A stretch of DNA of 64,000 bases from an uncultured Alphaproteobacteria bacterium (GCA_902614375.1 CACMKZ010000006.1:1-64000), one strand, 5' to 3'; numbered from the stretch's first letter, positions 46,700-55,372 are shown. Notes: a model not told the origin generated them from the letters alone. Translations and numbers: made by a program.

Positions 46700-47929
46700 T
46701 TAGTTTTTTGAAATACCCTTCCAAGGTATAGGGCTAGAAGGAATATTTTCTTTTAAACCTCTTTGTATTTCTCCTTTCTCATCATACATTGGTAAAGTAC
46801 ATATTTCACCTTTTTGTAAAGTACCATCATCGCATCTAACATCTACTATTGTATCTGGTCCAAATTCTGCTTTATCCATATGAACTATAGCAACACCACA
46901 AACTTGAAATGGCGACCATGTACTTGAAGTTACAATTCCAACTTTTTTATTATTAATAGAAATTTCAGAATCAACCAATGCAAAACTATTTTCCACTCTC
47001 ATACCCCATGTTAAACAATCTTTGCTTGCATTTAGTAAATAATCTCTTCCAATAAAATCTCCCTTATTAAAATCTATAAATTTTCCTAATCCAACAGCAA
47101 ATGGAGATCTGTCTCTTGTAAAATCTCTCCCTGCAGATAAGAGACCTGCCTCAATTCTTCTACATCTAAACCCTGGAGAGGCTGTTAGGATCATTCCCAT
47201 TTCTTCACCCTTACTGAGTATTAAGTCCCCAATTTTTTTGGAATTATTTTCTGGCCTTAAATAAATTTCCCAACCTAGTTCATTCGTAAACCCTGTTCTA
47301 CTTATAATTACTTTTTCTGAAGCAATTGAAGTTTCAATCCAATCAAAGTAATTAAAATTATTTTTTAATGGTTGATCAATTAGTTTCTCTAACAGTTTTA
47401 GAGATTTAGGTCCTTGTATTTGACTTACCCAAACATTTGGATCTTTAATTTCAACATCTAAATTTTTCGAATGAGCTTTGTACCAACTGTATAAATGTCC
47501 ATCACCTTGTGCAAACCAAAATTTATTTTTTTCTAGTCTTAATAATAATCCATCTGAAATCATTCCTCCATCATGATAACAAGCAAATTGATAAGAACAT
47601 CGTCCTATTTTTACTTTTGAAATATCTCTAGGAAATATTTGTTGAAGTAAATTTTCAGCATCCGGACCAGAAATTTCGTATGGATGCTCGCCCGTATGTC
47701 TTAAAATTATTTCTTGTCTAGCTTTCCAATACATTTCATCTGCTGTAGCATGAGATAATTTTTCAAGTGTAAATCTTCCATCGGCGTAGTTAGTATATTC
47801 TGGGTTGAGTGGTAACTCTTGATAAGTGAGAGGATGTATTTTCATGGGCCTAGCCAAATCCAAAGATCTACCAGTTTCCTTAATAACTGGCTTAACGACA
47901 AATCTGTAATTACTAACTAAATCTCCCAT
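46700..47929 (-). CDS. GcvT-family aminomethyltransferase-like protein
   Basis: A 409-residue stand-alone GcvT-fold protein. Folate-domain blocks are HPYEISGPDAENLLQQIFPRDIS, GRCSYQFACYHDGGMISDGLLLRL, VSQIQGPKSLKLLEKL, ISRTGFTNELGWEIYL and RRIEAGLLSAGRDF. It differs from true GcvT (about 360-370 residues, with GcvP/GcvH partners, not seen here) by a 60-residue N-terminal extension. It is the second such protein in the run besides the DmdA-like one. It probably passes a one-carbon unit from a methylated amine or sulfonium compound to tetrahydrofolate. Confidence 0.82.
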   Translation of the reverse strand: MGDLVSNYRFVVKPVIKETGRSLDLARPMKIHPLTYQELPLNPEYTNYADGRFTLEKLSHATADEMYWKARQEIILRHTGEHPYEISGPDAENLLQQIFPRDISKVKIGRCSYQFACYHDGGMISDGLLLRLEKNKFWFAQGDGHLYSWYKAHSKNLDVEIKDPNVWVSQIQGPKSLKLLEKLIDQPLKNNFNYFDWIETSIASEKVIISRTGFTNELGWEIYLRPENNSKKIGDLILSKGEEMGMILTASPGFRCRRIEAGLLSAGRDFTRDRSPFAVGLGKFIDFNKGDFIGRDYLLNASKDCLTWGMRVENSFALVDSEISINNKKVGIVTSSTWSPFQVCGVAIVHMDKAEFGPDTIVDVRCDDGTLQKGEICTLPMYDEKGEIQRGLKENIPSSPIPWKGISKN

Positions 47930-47970
47930 AAAATTTATTCAACTTATCACAAAATAATGAAAAAAAAATT

Positions 47971-48894
47971 TTAAAATAAATTCTTAATAGCTTCAATATG
48001 TCGTGGCTTCACTTCACAGCATCCACCAACTAGAGTAACACCTTTATTTAAAGATTTTAAAACAAACTTTTTATATTTATCTTCTCCAAATTCTTCATTT
48101 CGAGTTCCAAGTAACTCAACGGGATCAATATAATCATAATGTCCTTCAAAGCCCTCTGAATTAAATTTTTCTTTATTACTAGTAGGCAGTTCTTTAAATA
48201 AATTCATTTTATAGCCAAAAGGAAGCTTTTGTTTATTAAATATAGGAATACTCAAATTAACAATTTCAGGCGATACACAGGCTGATACTATGCCGCAACA
48301 ATTAAATTTTTGAATAGTTTTAAAAAGTTCATCAAGACTTTCTCCAGATGGTAATTTTCCATCATAACGTAAGTGTACACCTACAAGAACTTGTTTATTA
48401 AATTCTTTTGAAGCTTCTAGAGCAATTTTTATTTCTTTGATGGAACACAAAACATCTAAGTAAAATATATCGACATAATCATTTAATATTTTTGCAATTT
48501 CATGAAAATAATTAAACATTGTTTCATCAGTTTCAAAATGTATTGGGGAATATGTATTACCTTGATTTGGCAATGAGCCCGCAACAATAACTTTTTTATC
48601 ACTTTCATTTTTTGCTTTTAATGCTAGTGATCCAGCAGATCTTATTCCAAATTCAAATTTATCAAGTAAATTATATTTTTTTAATAGCCTCCTTCTAACA
48701 CTAAAATTTGAAGTGACTATTAATTGTGATCCAGCATTTATAAAATTTTTATGCATTTCTAAGACCATTTGGTGATTATTTTCATTTAATAAAGCTTGTG
48801 CTGACCAAAGATCGCCTGTTGTCTCTAAACCCATCTCCATTAAAGTTTGACCGGAACCTCCATCAAAGAGGTATTTCTTATTTTTTAAAAACAT
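47971..48894 (-). CDS. homocysteine S-methyltransferase family protein (MmuM/BHMT-like)
   Basis: A 307-residue zinc-dependent methyltransferase barrel. FDGGSGQTLMEMG begins the barrel; the zinc cysteines are in GIVSACVSPE and the paired VGGCCEVKPRHI near the C-terminus. The family moves methyl from S-methylmethionine, betaine, dimethylsulfonium compounds or SAM to homocysteine. It lies between the binding protein and the GcvT-like gene, which fits a methylated, imported substrate. The donor cannot be chosen from sequence. Confidence 0.85.
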   Translation of the reverse strand: MFLKNKKYLFDGGSGQTLMEMGLETTGDLWSAQALLNENNHQMVLEMHKNFINAGSQLIVTSNFSVRRRLLKKYNLLDKFEFGIRSAGSLALKAKNESDKKVIVAGSLPNQGNTYSPIHFETDETMFNYFHEIAKILNDYVDIFYLDVLCSIKEIKIALEASKEFNKQVLVGVHLRYDGKLPSGESLDELFKTIQKFNCCGIVSACVSPEIVNLSIPIFNKQKLPFGYKMNLFKELPTSNKEKFNSEGFEGHYDYIDPVELLGTRNEEFGEDKYKKFVLKSLNKGVTLVGGCCEVKPRHIEAIKNLF

Positions 48895-48920
48895 TTTTTT
48901 GGAAGATTAGCAGAAATAGT

Positions 48921-48942
48921 GTGGCGCATTTAAATGCGCCAC
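48921..48942 (-). terminator. 22-nt perfect palindrome after the binding-protein gene
   Basis: The stretch GTGGCGCATTTAAATGCGCCAC equals its own reverse complement. As RNA it gives an 8-bp stem with four to six GC pairs and a TTTAAA loop, 16 bases past the stop of the binding-protein gene. No U-run follows on either strand, so it is more likely a 3'-end stabilising hairpin or partial terminator that keeps binding-protein mRNA above the downstream genes than a strong terminator. Confidence 0.65.
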
Positions 48943-48958
48943 AAAGAAAATTAATATT

Positions 48959-50587
48959 TTATGCAAACCACCAACGTTCAGAAAGTTTGTTACCGTCACT
49001 TTCCCAGTTACCAGCAACATCTTCACCGTGAGCAAGTTTTTTAGAACCAGCACCAACGTATTGGTTAAATGCATAAACAATTGCACCACCATCGTAGTTA
49101 CAAAGTGCTTGTGCTTCCCAGTACATTGATTTTCTTTTTTCTGCATCAAGTTCTGATCTAGCAGATCTAACAAGTTCATTGAAACGAACAGTTGAATCAG
49201 TTTGAACTAGATTACCCCATGCAGCTTCGTTCCACTCAGTGTCATCTGTGAATGCAGCAGACCACATCATATCCTCTGTAGGTCTTCCACCCCAAGAACT
49301 CATACTGAAACCTTTTGTGTTCCATACGTTACTCCAGTAACCATCTTCAGGCTCTTTTTTAACTCGAAGATCGATACCACATTCTTGGGCAGATGCTGCA
49401 ATCAAGTTTGTTGCATCTGTACATCCTGCATAAGGAACCTCTGAAGTACTAATTTCAATTGGTCCACTTACACCAGATTTTTTCCAGTGATATGCAGCTT
49501 TATCAGCATCAAACTCTCTCTGCTCTAAAGCGCTATTGTGATATGGGTGAGCAGTAGAGATCGGATGATCATTACCAACAGTACCATATCCAAGCATAAT
49601 CTTATCAACAATTTCCTGTCTTTTAATTGCAAACTTCATTGCCATACGTACATCAAAGTTATCAAACGGTGGAACGTTCAATCTCATTGGAGCTGTATAG
49701 TGAGCGTAACCAGAAGCTGCTGTAATTTCTACACTAGGATTTCTAGTCAATAGATTAGCAGTTCTAAGATCAACACCATTCATCCAGTCAATTTCACCGT
49801 TTAATAATGCTGCTTGTCTAGTAGCAGGATCATTAATACCAATTACTTCAACTGAATCAAAGTGTGCAACACTATCACCTTTGAAATAATTTGGATTTCT
49901 TTTTCCAAATTTTGCACCAACACCAGGATTGAATTCATCCATAATATATGGACCAGTTCCAATCGTTGATTGAGCATCAACAACTCCATCTTTTGTTGGT
50001 TTAATCATAATATGATAGTCAGTAGTTATTGCAGGCCAATCGGCATTTGCACCTTTTAGCTTAAAAATAACTCTGTCATTTCCATCAGCAGAAACTGTCT
50101 CAATTTGAGATAACAGTCCGCCTGCTGCCGAAGCAGTATCTGGATTCATATGATACTGGTAGTTGAGCACAACATCTTCTGCTGTCATTGATTTACCATT
50201 ATGGAATTCAACACCTTTGCGAAGATTATATACCCAAGTTTGAGCATCATCTGATTCAATTGACTCAGCAAGCTCTCCAACAATTGTGTGATCAGAATCA
50301 ACAACAGTTAGACAGTTCTGATATGACCAAGCAGTAGCTTGCATAAATGAGCTCTGATAAGTTGCTGGATCAAGAGTATCAGTTGCATCTGCTGCACTAT
50401 TACCCCATCTTAAATGTCCACCTTTTTTTGGTGTAGCTGCAACTGCTTTATCTGCTAATGATAATGCAATTGGAAGCGTGACCCCAGTAGCAAGGACAGA
50501 CATCATAAACTGTCTTCTATCAATAAGCCCTTTTGTTAGCTTTGAAGACTGTTCTTCAATGTATTTGTCTATTTTCTTATTTTTCAT
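48959..50587 (-). CDS. Tat-exported peptide/opine-type ABC substrate-binding protein (family 5)
   Basis: A 542-residue extracytoplasmic binding protein (SBP_bac_5). A twin-arginine signal is visible: Arg24-Arg25 in DRRQFMMS, a hydrophobic stretch to ALSLA and cleavage after about KAVA51. The mature part shows KGVEFHNGKSMTAEDVV and TGPYIMDEF, both family blocks. I start at ATG 50587 because GGAGG lies four bases upstream; an ORF extends further but would hide the signal. Sampled GC is about 43% at its 3' end against about 28% in the permease gene, consistent with high expression. The ligand is unknown. Confidence 0.9.
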   Translation of the reverse strand: MKNKKIDKYIEEQSSKLTKGLIDRRQFMMSVLATGVTLPIALSLADKAVAATPKKGGHLRWGNSAADATDTLDPATYQSSFMQATAWSYQNCLTVVDSDHTIVGELAESIESDDAQTWVYNLRKGVEFHNGKSMTAEDVVLNYQYHMNPDTASAAGGLLSQIETVSADGNDRVIFKLKGANADWPAITTDYHIMIKPTKDGVVDAQSTIGTGPYIMDEFNPGVGAKFGKRNPNYFKGDSVAHFDSVEVIGINDPATRQAALLNGEIDWMNGVDLRTANLLTRNPSVEITAASGYAHYTAPMRLNVPPFDNFDVRMAMKFAIKRQEIVDKIMLGYGTVGNDHPISTAHPYHNSALEQREFDADKAAYHWKKSGVSGPIEISTSEVPYAGCTDATNLIAASAQECGIDLRVKKEPEDGYWSNVWNTKGFSMSSWGGRPTEDMMWSAAFTDDTEWNEAAWGNLVQTDSTVRFNELVRSARSELDAEKRKSMYWEAQALCNYDGGAIVYAFNQYVGAGSKKLAHGEDVAGNWESDGNKLSERWWFA

Positions 50588-50591
50588 TTGT

Positions 50592-50599
50592 CCTCCCTT
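50592..50599 (-). promoter_or_regulatory. strong ribosome binding site of the binding-protein gene
   Basis: On the minus strand the sequence reads AGGGAGGA followed by CAA and ATG. This near-perfect Shine-Dalgarno element fixes the start of the binding protein at 50587. Most genes in the window have weak or no such element. Confidence 0.85.
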
Positions 50600-50605
50600 A
50601 TAATT

Positions 50606-50630
50606 GAACAAAAACCTAAGATTTTTGTTC
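50606..50630 (-). promoter_or_regulatory. perfect 9-bp inverted repeat in the binding-protein leader
   Basis: GAACAAAAA and TTTTTGTTC flank a 7-base spacer (CCTAAGA on the plus strand), 6 bases upstream of the ribosome binding site of the binding-protein gene. It could be a protein operator or an mRNA hairpin in the 5' leader. The stem is AT-rich with two GC pairs, so it is weak as RNA. Confidence 0.5.
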
Positions 50631-50731
50631 ATAATTTCTAGAAATTTAACAAAAAACAAACTTAAGTTAATATATAAAAACATATATAACGTTTTAATTC
50701 AACGTATAAATTATTAATTTTAGCTTACATG

Positions 50732-50760
50732 TTGACCTAATTTAGACAAAACTTTAAGAA
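50732..50760 (+). promoter_or_regulatory. candidate sigma-70 promoter of the permease operon
   Basis: TTGACC at 50732 and TAAGAA at 50755 are separated by 17 bases. The -35 box is a good match and the -10 box a fair one. Transcription would begin near 50767, about 10 bases before the ribosome binding site at 50777, giving a short leader. Confidence 0.45.
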
Positions 50761-50776
50761 TTAAGATTGTATCTTT

Positions 50777-50784
50777 AAGGAGGG
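50777..50784 (+). promoter_or_regulatory. strong ribosome binding site of the first permease gene, pointing to an ATT start
   Basis: AAGGAGGG is the only Shine-Dalgarno element before the permease gene. Five bases after GGAGG the in-frame codon is ATT (50789). No ATG, GTG or TTG lies between it and the TTG at 50822, which is about 38 bases from the element, too far for normal use. Confidence 0.7.
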
Positions 50785-50788
50785 TAAT

Positions 50789-51787
50789 ATTACTAGAATT
50801 CATCCAATATTTAGAACAATTTTGTTAAGGCTTAGTCTTGGTCTCGTTACAGTTTTTGCATTTTCAGTTATAATATTTAGTACATTCTCTTTTTTACCGG
50901 GAGACTTTGCTACGGAAATATTAGGTCAAAGTGCAACAAAATCTGCAGTAAAAGCTCTAAGAGCAGAATTGGGTTTAGATAAACCTCCAGTCACAAGATA
51001 TTTTGATTGGTTAGGAAATGTTTTTCAAGGAGATTTTGGTAGTTCTTTCTCTGGAAGATCTAAAGTTCAAGGGGATCAAGGTGATAGGTCCAGAGAAGTT
51101 GTTGGTTTAATTGTCCCCAGATTAAAGAATACATTATTTTTAACAGGGGTTGCCGCCATGTTGGCTATTCCTCTATCTTTAATCTTAGGTATTTCAGCAG
51201 CATTATACAGAAACTCTTATTATGATAGGTCAGCAACTGGAGTTAGCTTAGTAACCGTATCTTCACCAGAATTTTTTACAGCCTATATTTTTATTCTTTT
51301 ACTAGCGACACTGTTTCCAGTTTTTCCAACTATTTCTAATGTGGATGAAGCTTCAACTTTGGCTGAAAGATTTTACAGGACTGCTCTTCCAGTTTTTACT
51401 TTGACATTAATTACTATGGGTCACATGATGAGAATGACAAGGTCAGCGATAATAAATATCTTATCAAGTGAATATATTGAAATGGCAAAATTATCGGGAG
51501 CTTCTAGATACGAGGTAATTGTTAAACATGCACTTCCAAATGCTTGGGCACCTATTTCTCAAGTAATTGCAATAAACTTAGCTTATATGTTGATTGGCTC
51601 AGTTGTTGTTGAATATGTTTTTAACTATCAAGGTATTGGTAGGTTGATGGTCGGATCAGTCTATAATCGAGATTTACCTGTTGTTCAAGCTTGTGCATTA
51701 ATTTTTGCATCAACATATGTAATATTAAATTTAATTGCTGACTTGATCGGCATTATTTCTAACCCAAGGTTACTATACCCAAAATGA
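50789..51787 (+). CDS. ABC transporter inner-membrane permease (DppB-like)
   Basis: A permease of the binding-protein-dependent peptide type with six membrane helices. The first helix is followed by LPGDFATEILG (PGD is conserved in DppB), then ELGLDKPPVTRY, and the coupling EAA loop is YIEMAKLSGASRYEVIVKHALPNAW. From the likely ATT start at 50789 it has 332 residues; from the TTG at 50822, 321 residues. DppB proteins carry about 30 residues before PGD, which suits the longer form. It overlaps the next permease by ATGA and works with the binding protein at 50587 on the opposite strand. Confidence 0.88.
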   Translation: MTRIHPIFRTILLRLSLGLVTVFAFSVIIFSTFSFLPGDFATEILGQSATKSAVKALRAELGLDKPPVTRYFDWLGNVFQGDFGSSFSGRSKVQGDQGDRSREVVGLIVPRLKNTLFLTGVAAMLAIPLSLILGISAALYRNSYYDRSATGVSLVTVSSPEFFTAYIFILLLATLFPVFPTISNVDEASTLAERFYRTALPVFTLTLITMGHMMRMTRSAIINILSSEYIEMAKLSGASRYEVIVKHALPNAWAPISQVIAINLAYMLIGSVVVEYVFNYQGIGRLMVGSVYNRDLPVVQACALIFASTYVILNLIADLIGIISNPRLLYPK

Positions 51788-52704
51788 GCGAAAATTTATC
51801 TTATTCTGCAAAAAGTGAAGTTGCAAATTTAATCAAAAGAAGAACTAGATTAGAAAGATTAAAAATTGCCTTATCAAAAGCTCCAATCTCAGCTTGGTTT
51901 GGTATGATTGTACTATTCATATATTTTTTTGCTGCAATATTTGCTCCCTTAATTGCTCCACATGGAGAAGCAGAAATATTCCCAGTAGCTTATGCTCCTT
52001 GGGGTGATGGCCATATATTTGGTACTGATCAAATTGGAAGAGATATTTTTTCTCGCATTATCTATGCTGCAAGAAATACAATTGGTATTTGTTTATTGGC
52101 TACTTTTATTGCTTTAGGAATTGGAACAGTATTTGGAATTATAGCTGCTTTGGATAGAAGGTATTTAGATCAACTATTAAGTAGAATAGTAGACACGCTT
52201 ATGGCTATACCTGTAATGATTTTTACATTTATACTTTTATCAGTTTTTGGACCTACTAATTTTAATTTAATTGTCATTTTAGGAATTTTGGAATCAACTA
52301 GATTTTTTAGAATATCAAGATCAGTTGCTGTTGGTCAAGTTGTTCTAGAATATGTTGAGGTCGCGAGGCTAAGAGGTGAAAATTTATCATATATTATTTT
52401 CAGAGAAATACTTCCTAATATAGCTTCACCTTTGATTATTGAGTTTGGTTTAAGGTTCATATTTATAATTTTTACAATATCTAGTTTAAGTTTTTTAGGA
52501 ATTGGAATTCAACCCCCTTCAGCAGATTGGGCATCAATGGTGAGGGAAAATGCAATACTTATTCAATATGCACAATATGATATAACAGCAGGTTTAACAC
52601 CATTAATTCCAGCTGCTGCAATTGCTTTGCTTTGTGTATCAATTAATTTTGTTGTTGATTGGTATCTTTACATTACTAGCGGATTAAAAGATGACGTCAA
52701 ATAA
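51784..52704 (+). CDS. ABC transporter inner-membrane permease (DppC-like)
   Basis: A 306-residue partner permease. An N-terminal cytosolic stretch of about 30 residues leads to six helices; FAPLIAPHGEAEIF and GTDQIGRDIFSRIIYAARNT are the DppC blocks, and EYVEVARLRGENLSYIIFREILPN is the EAA coupling loop. FLGIGIQPPSADWASMVRE closes it. It overlaps DppB by ATGA and the ATPase gene by 14 bases, so the three are translated together. Confidence 0.92.
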   Translation: MSENLSYSAKSEVANLIKRRTRLERLKIALSKAPISAWFGMIVLFIYFFAAIFAPLIAPHGEAEIFPVAYAPWGDGHIFGTDQIGRDIFSRIIYAARNTIGICLLATFIALGIGTVFGIIAALDRRYLDQLLSRIVDTLMAIPVMIFTFILLSVFGPTNFNLIVILGILESTRFFRISRSVAVGQVVLEYVEVARLRGENLSYIIFREILPNIASPLIIEFGLRFIFIIFTISSLSFLGIGIQPPSADWASMVRENAILIQYAQYDITAGLTPLIPAAAIALLCVSINFVVDWYLYITSGLKDDVK

Positions 52705-54304
52705 ATCAAAAGAACTTCTACTTGAAATGAAAAATATCCATATTGATGGATTTTCAGATGAGAGATGGCATAAAATTTTAAAAGGTGTAGATTTGACTTT
52801 ACACAGAGGAGAAATACTAGGATTAATAGGAGAGAGTGGTGCCGGAAAATCTACTATGGGTAAAGCTGCAATGGGCTATACCCAACCTGGTTGTAAGATT
52901 ATAAAGGGAGAAATTAATTTTAACGGCATAGACCTCGCTAAACTAACTGAATTTGAAAAGAGAAAGATTTGGGGAACTAAAATATCTTATGTTGCTCAAT
53001 CAGCAGCAGCATCTTTTAATCCTGCTCATAGATTAATGGATCAAACAATAAGTGCCGCTAATAGATTAAAGATAAATCCCACGGATGTATTAAAAAAAGA
53101 TGCTGTACAACTTTATGAATCACTACAGCTTCCAGATGCGGAAAATATAGGAGATAGATACCCGCACCAAGTATCAGGAGGCCAACTTCAAAGAATAATG
53201 ACTGCTATGGCTATGTCACCAAGACCAGAGTTAATAATATTTGATGAACCAACTACTGCCTTAGATGTAACTACTCAAGTAGAAGTATTATCTGCTATGA
53301 GATCTATAGTAGACAAATTTAATACAGCAGCAATTTATATTACTCATGATTTAGCCGTAGTTGCTCAAATGGCTGATAGAATAAAAGTTTTGCGATACGG
53401 TGAAGAAGTTGAAGAAGCTGAAACAAGAGATATGCTATCAAACCCAAAAGAAGAATACACTAAATCTCTATGGTCAGTAAGATCACTGATCAAGCCTGAA
53501 GAAACAAATGAAGATTATATGTTGTCCATTAAAAATATTGATGCAGCATATGGCTCATCTAAGGTCTTACACAATGTTTCTATAGATATTCCTAAAGGTA
53601 AAACAGTAGCTATAGTTGGCGAAAGTGGATCAGGAAAATCAACAACAGCAAGAGTAATTACAGGCTTACTTCCTCAATTAAAAGGAGAAATAATTTTTGA
53701 TGGAAAAAAATTGTCTCCAAAACTTGAACAAAGGTCAAAAGAAGAATTAAGAAGAATTCAAATAATTTTTCAAATGCCTGATACTGCAATGAACCCCCGT
53801 CAAACTGTTGATGAAATAATAGGAAGGCCAATAGAATTTTATCAAGGTATAAAAGGGAAAGAAAGAGAAGCAAAAGTTATTGAATTATTAAAAATGATTG
53901 AACTAGATGAAACTTTTTTAGATAGATTACCATCCGAATTATCTGGAGGTCAAAAACAGAGAATATGCATTGCAAGAGCTTTAGCGGCTAACCCAGATTT
54001 AATTATTTGTGATGAAGTAACATCAGCGCTAGATCAAATTGTTCAAGAAGGAATATTAAAATTACTCCAAAAATTACAAAAAGATCTTGGTGTTACTTAT
54101 ATTTTTATAACACATGATATAGCAACGGTTAAAGCAATCTCAGATGAAATAGTTGTTATGTATCAAGGTGAGGTAGTGGAACAGGGTTTGAAAAGTAAAA
54201 TTTTGAATCCACCATATCCTGATTATACAGAACTTTTATTGTCTTCAGTCCCAGAAATGGATCCTGATTGGCTAACCAATCTTCTGAATAAAAGATCTTC
54301 CTAG
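52691..54304 (+). CDS. fused double ATP-binding subunit of the peptide-type ABC transporter (DppD-DppF)
   Basis: A 537-residue protein with two ATPase domains in one chain, as in YejF. Domain 1 has IGESGAGKST (47-55), VSGGQLQRIMTAMAM and LIIFDEPTTALD; domain 2 has VGESGSGKSTT (about 310), LSGGQKQRICIARAL and LIICDEVTSALD. Both sites look functional. It powers import through the two permeases. NPPYPDYTELLLSSVP near the end is the usual oligopeptide-transporter tail. Confidence 0.92.
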   Translation: MTSNKSKELLLEMKNIHIDGFSDERWHKILKGVDLTLHRGEILGLIGESGAGKSTMGKAAMGYTQPGCKIIKGEINFNGIDLAKLTEFEKRKIWGTKISYVAQSAAASFNPAHRLMDQTISAANRLKINPTDVLKKDAVQLYESLQLPDAENIGDRYPHQVSGGQLQRIMTAMAMSPRPELIIFDEPTTALDVTTQVEVLSAMRSIVDKFNTAAIYITHDLAVVAQMADRIKVLRYGEEVEEAETRDMLSNPKEEYTKSLWSVRSLIKPEETNEDYMLSIKNIDAAYGSSKVLHNVSIDIPKGKTVAIVGESGSGKSTTARVITGLLPQLKGEIIFDGKKLSPKLEQRSKEELRRIQIIFQMPDTAMNPRQTVDEIIGRPIEFYQGIKGKEREAKVIELLKMIELDETFLDRLPSELSGGQKQRICIARALAANPDLIICDEVTSALDQIVQEGILKLLQKLQKDLGVTYIFITHDIATVKAISDEIVVMYQGEVVEQGLKSKILNPPYPDYTELLLSSVPEMDPDWLTNLLNKRSS

Positions 54305-54322
54305 TAATCTATATTTTAAATA

Positions 54323-54589
54323 ATGAATATATTTAAATTTTTACTTAATATTTTTTCTAGCAAAGAAAATAGAATAGATAATCTAGAAGCAAAAAATATA
54401 ATGATAATTGAGAACAGTTTTAATAAAGATAATTTAACATTAGGTTCTATTTACAAAGTAAACCAAAATATAAAACTAAAAAATTTTAAAAATAAAATTC
54501 TTGAAGACAACTTAACAATAGTAGTTACTGACAATAAAGGTAAAACTATTGGATATATTTCTAAAAAAGAGATAGATAATATTCAATAA
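54323..54589 (+). CDS. small conserved-context hypothetical protein
   Basis: An 88-residue protein. An amphipathic N-terminus (MNIFKFLLNIFSSK) is followed by a compact region ending LTIVVTDNKGKTIGYISKKE. That ending faintly resembles the last strand of HIRAN domains (V-D-x-x-G-x-x-IGYI), but the rest is too short to claim it. It starts 18 bases after the ATPase gene and abuts the SDR gene with no gap, so it belongs to the transporter operon. Function unknown. Confidence 0.6.
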   Translation: MNIFKFLLNIFSSKENRIDNLEAKNIMIIENSFNKDNLTLGSIYKVNQNIKLKNFKNKILEDNLTIVVTDNKGKTIGYISKKEIDNIQ

Positions 54590-55372
54590 ATGAAAATTAA
54601 CCTTAGTAAAAAAAATTATATTATTTCTGCTGGTGCAGATGGCTTAGGTTTTGCTATAGCAAATAAAATAATCAGTTCTGGTGGAAAAGTATATTTATCT
54701 GATATAAATAAATCAAAAATTGATAAAATAAATTTAAACAAAAAATATCGTAATAAAATATTTGCTAAACACTTAGACTGCACAAATCCAAAAGACATTA
54801 AAGAATATTTTAAGTCTCTATCTAACTTAAAAAAAATAGATGGATTAATAAATAATATAGGCATTGCAGGACCTACAAAGTATCTTCAAGATATTTCAAT
54901 AGATGAATGGGATAACACGATTAAAACCAATTTAAGTTCACATTTTTATTTCACAAAATTTGCTATTCCATTTTTAAAAAATGCTAAAAAAGGATCTATT
55001 ATTAATTTATCTTCAACTGCAGGATTATATGGTTTTGCTCAACGTTCACCATATGCATCAAGTAAATGGGCAGTAATTGGATTAACTAAAACATTAGCAG
55101 TTGAATTAGGAAAATTTAAAATACGTGTGAATGCAATTTGTCCTGGTTCTGTTAATGGCGATAGAATGGATAGGGTAATAAATGCAAAAGCTAAATTAAT
55201 AAATTCTTCAAATAAAAAAGTAAGAAAAGAATTAGAGTCAATGGTTTCATTAAACACATTTGTAGAAAAAGAAGATATTGCATCAATGGCATTATTTTTA
55301 TTGAGCGATGCTTCAGAAAATGTATCTGGTCAAATCATGACTGTTGATGGAAACACTGAAAGAATGAATTAG
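54590..55372 (+). CDS. SDR-family short-chain dehydrogenase
   Basis: A 260-residue classical SDR. ISAGADGLGFAIANKI is the cofactor loop, LINNIGIAGP the NNAG-like motif (NNIG here), and the triad is Ser in LSSTAG with Tyr-x3-Lys in SPYASSKWAVIG. VNAICPGSVNGDRM follows. It should oxidise or reduce a hydroxyl/keto group of the imported compound or its product. It starts directly after the 88-residue gene and shares one base with the GMC gene (TAGTG). Confidence 0.86.
   Translation: MKINLSKKNYIISAGADGLGFAIANKIISSGGKVYLSDINKSKIDKINLNKKYRNKIFAKHLDCTNPKDIKEYFKSLSNLKKIDGLINNIGIAGPTKYLQDISIDEWDNTIKTNLSSHFYFTKFAIPFLKNAKKGSIINLSSTAGLYGFAQRSPYASSKWAVIGLTKTLAVELGKFKIRVNAICPGSVNGDRMDRVINAKAKLINSSNKKVRKELESMVSLNTFVEKEDIASMALFLLSDASENVSGQIMTVDGNTERMN

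Noticed and set aside
47930-47970. Glycine or SAM riboswitch before the GcvT-like or homocysteine methyltransferase genes.
   Set aside because: The spacers are only 41 and 64 bases and show no riboswitch core; only the palindrome at 48921 stands out.
48907-49179. Open frames opposite or shifted within the binding-protein gene.
   Set aside because: They are shadows of the higher-GC coding sequence and have no recognisable domains or ribosome sites.
50588-50683. N-terminal extension of the binding protein.
   Set aside because: It would place the Tat signal internally and ignores the strong ribosome site before ATG 50587.
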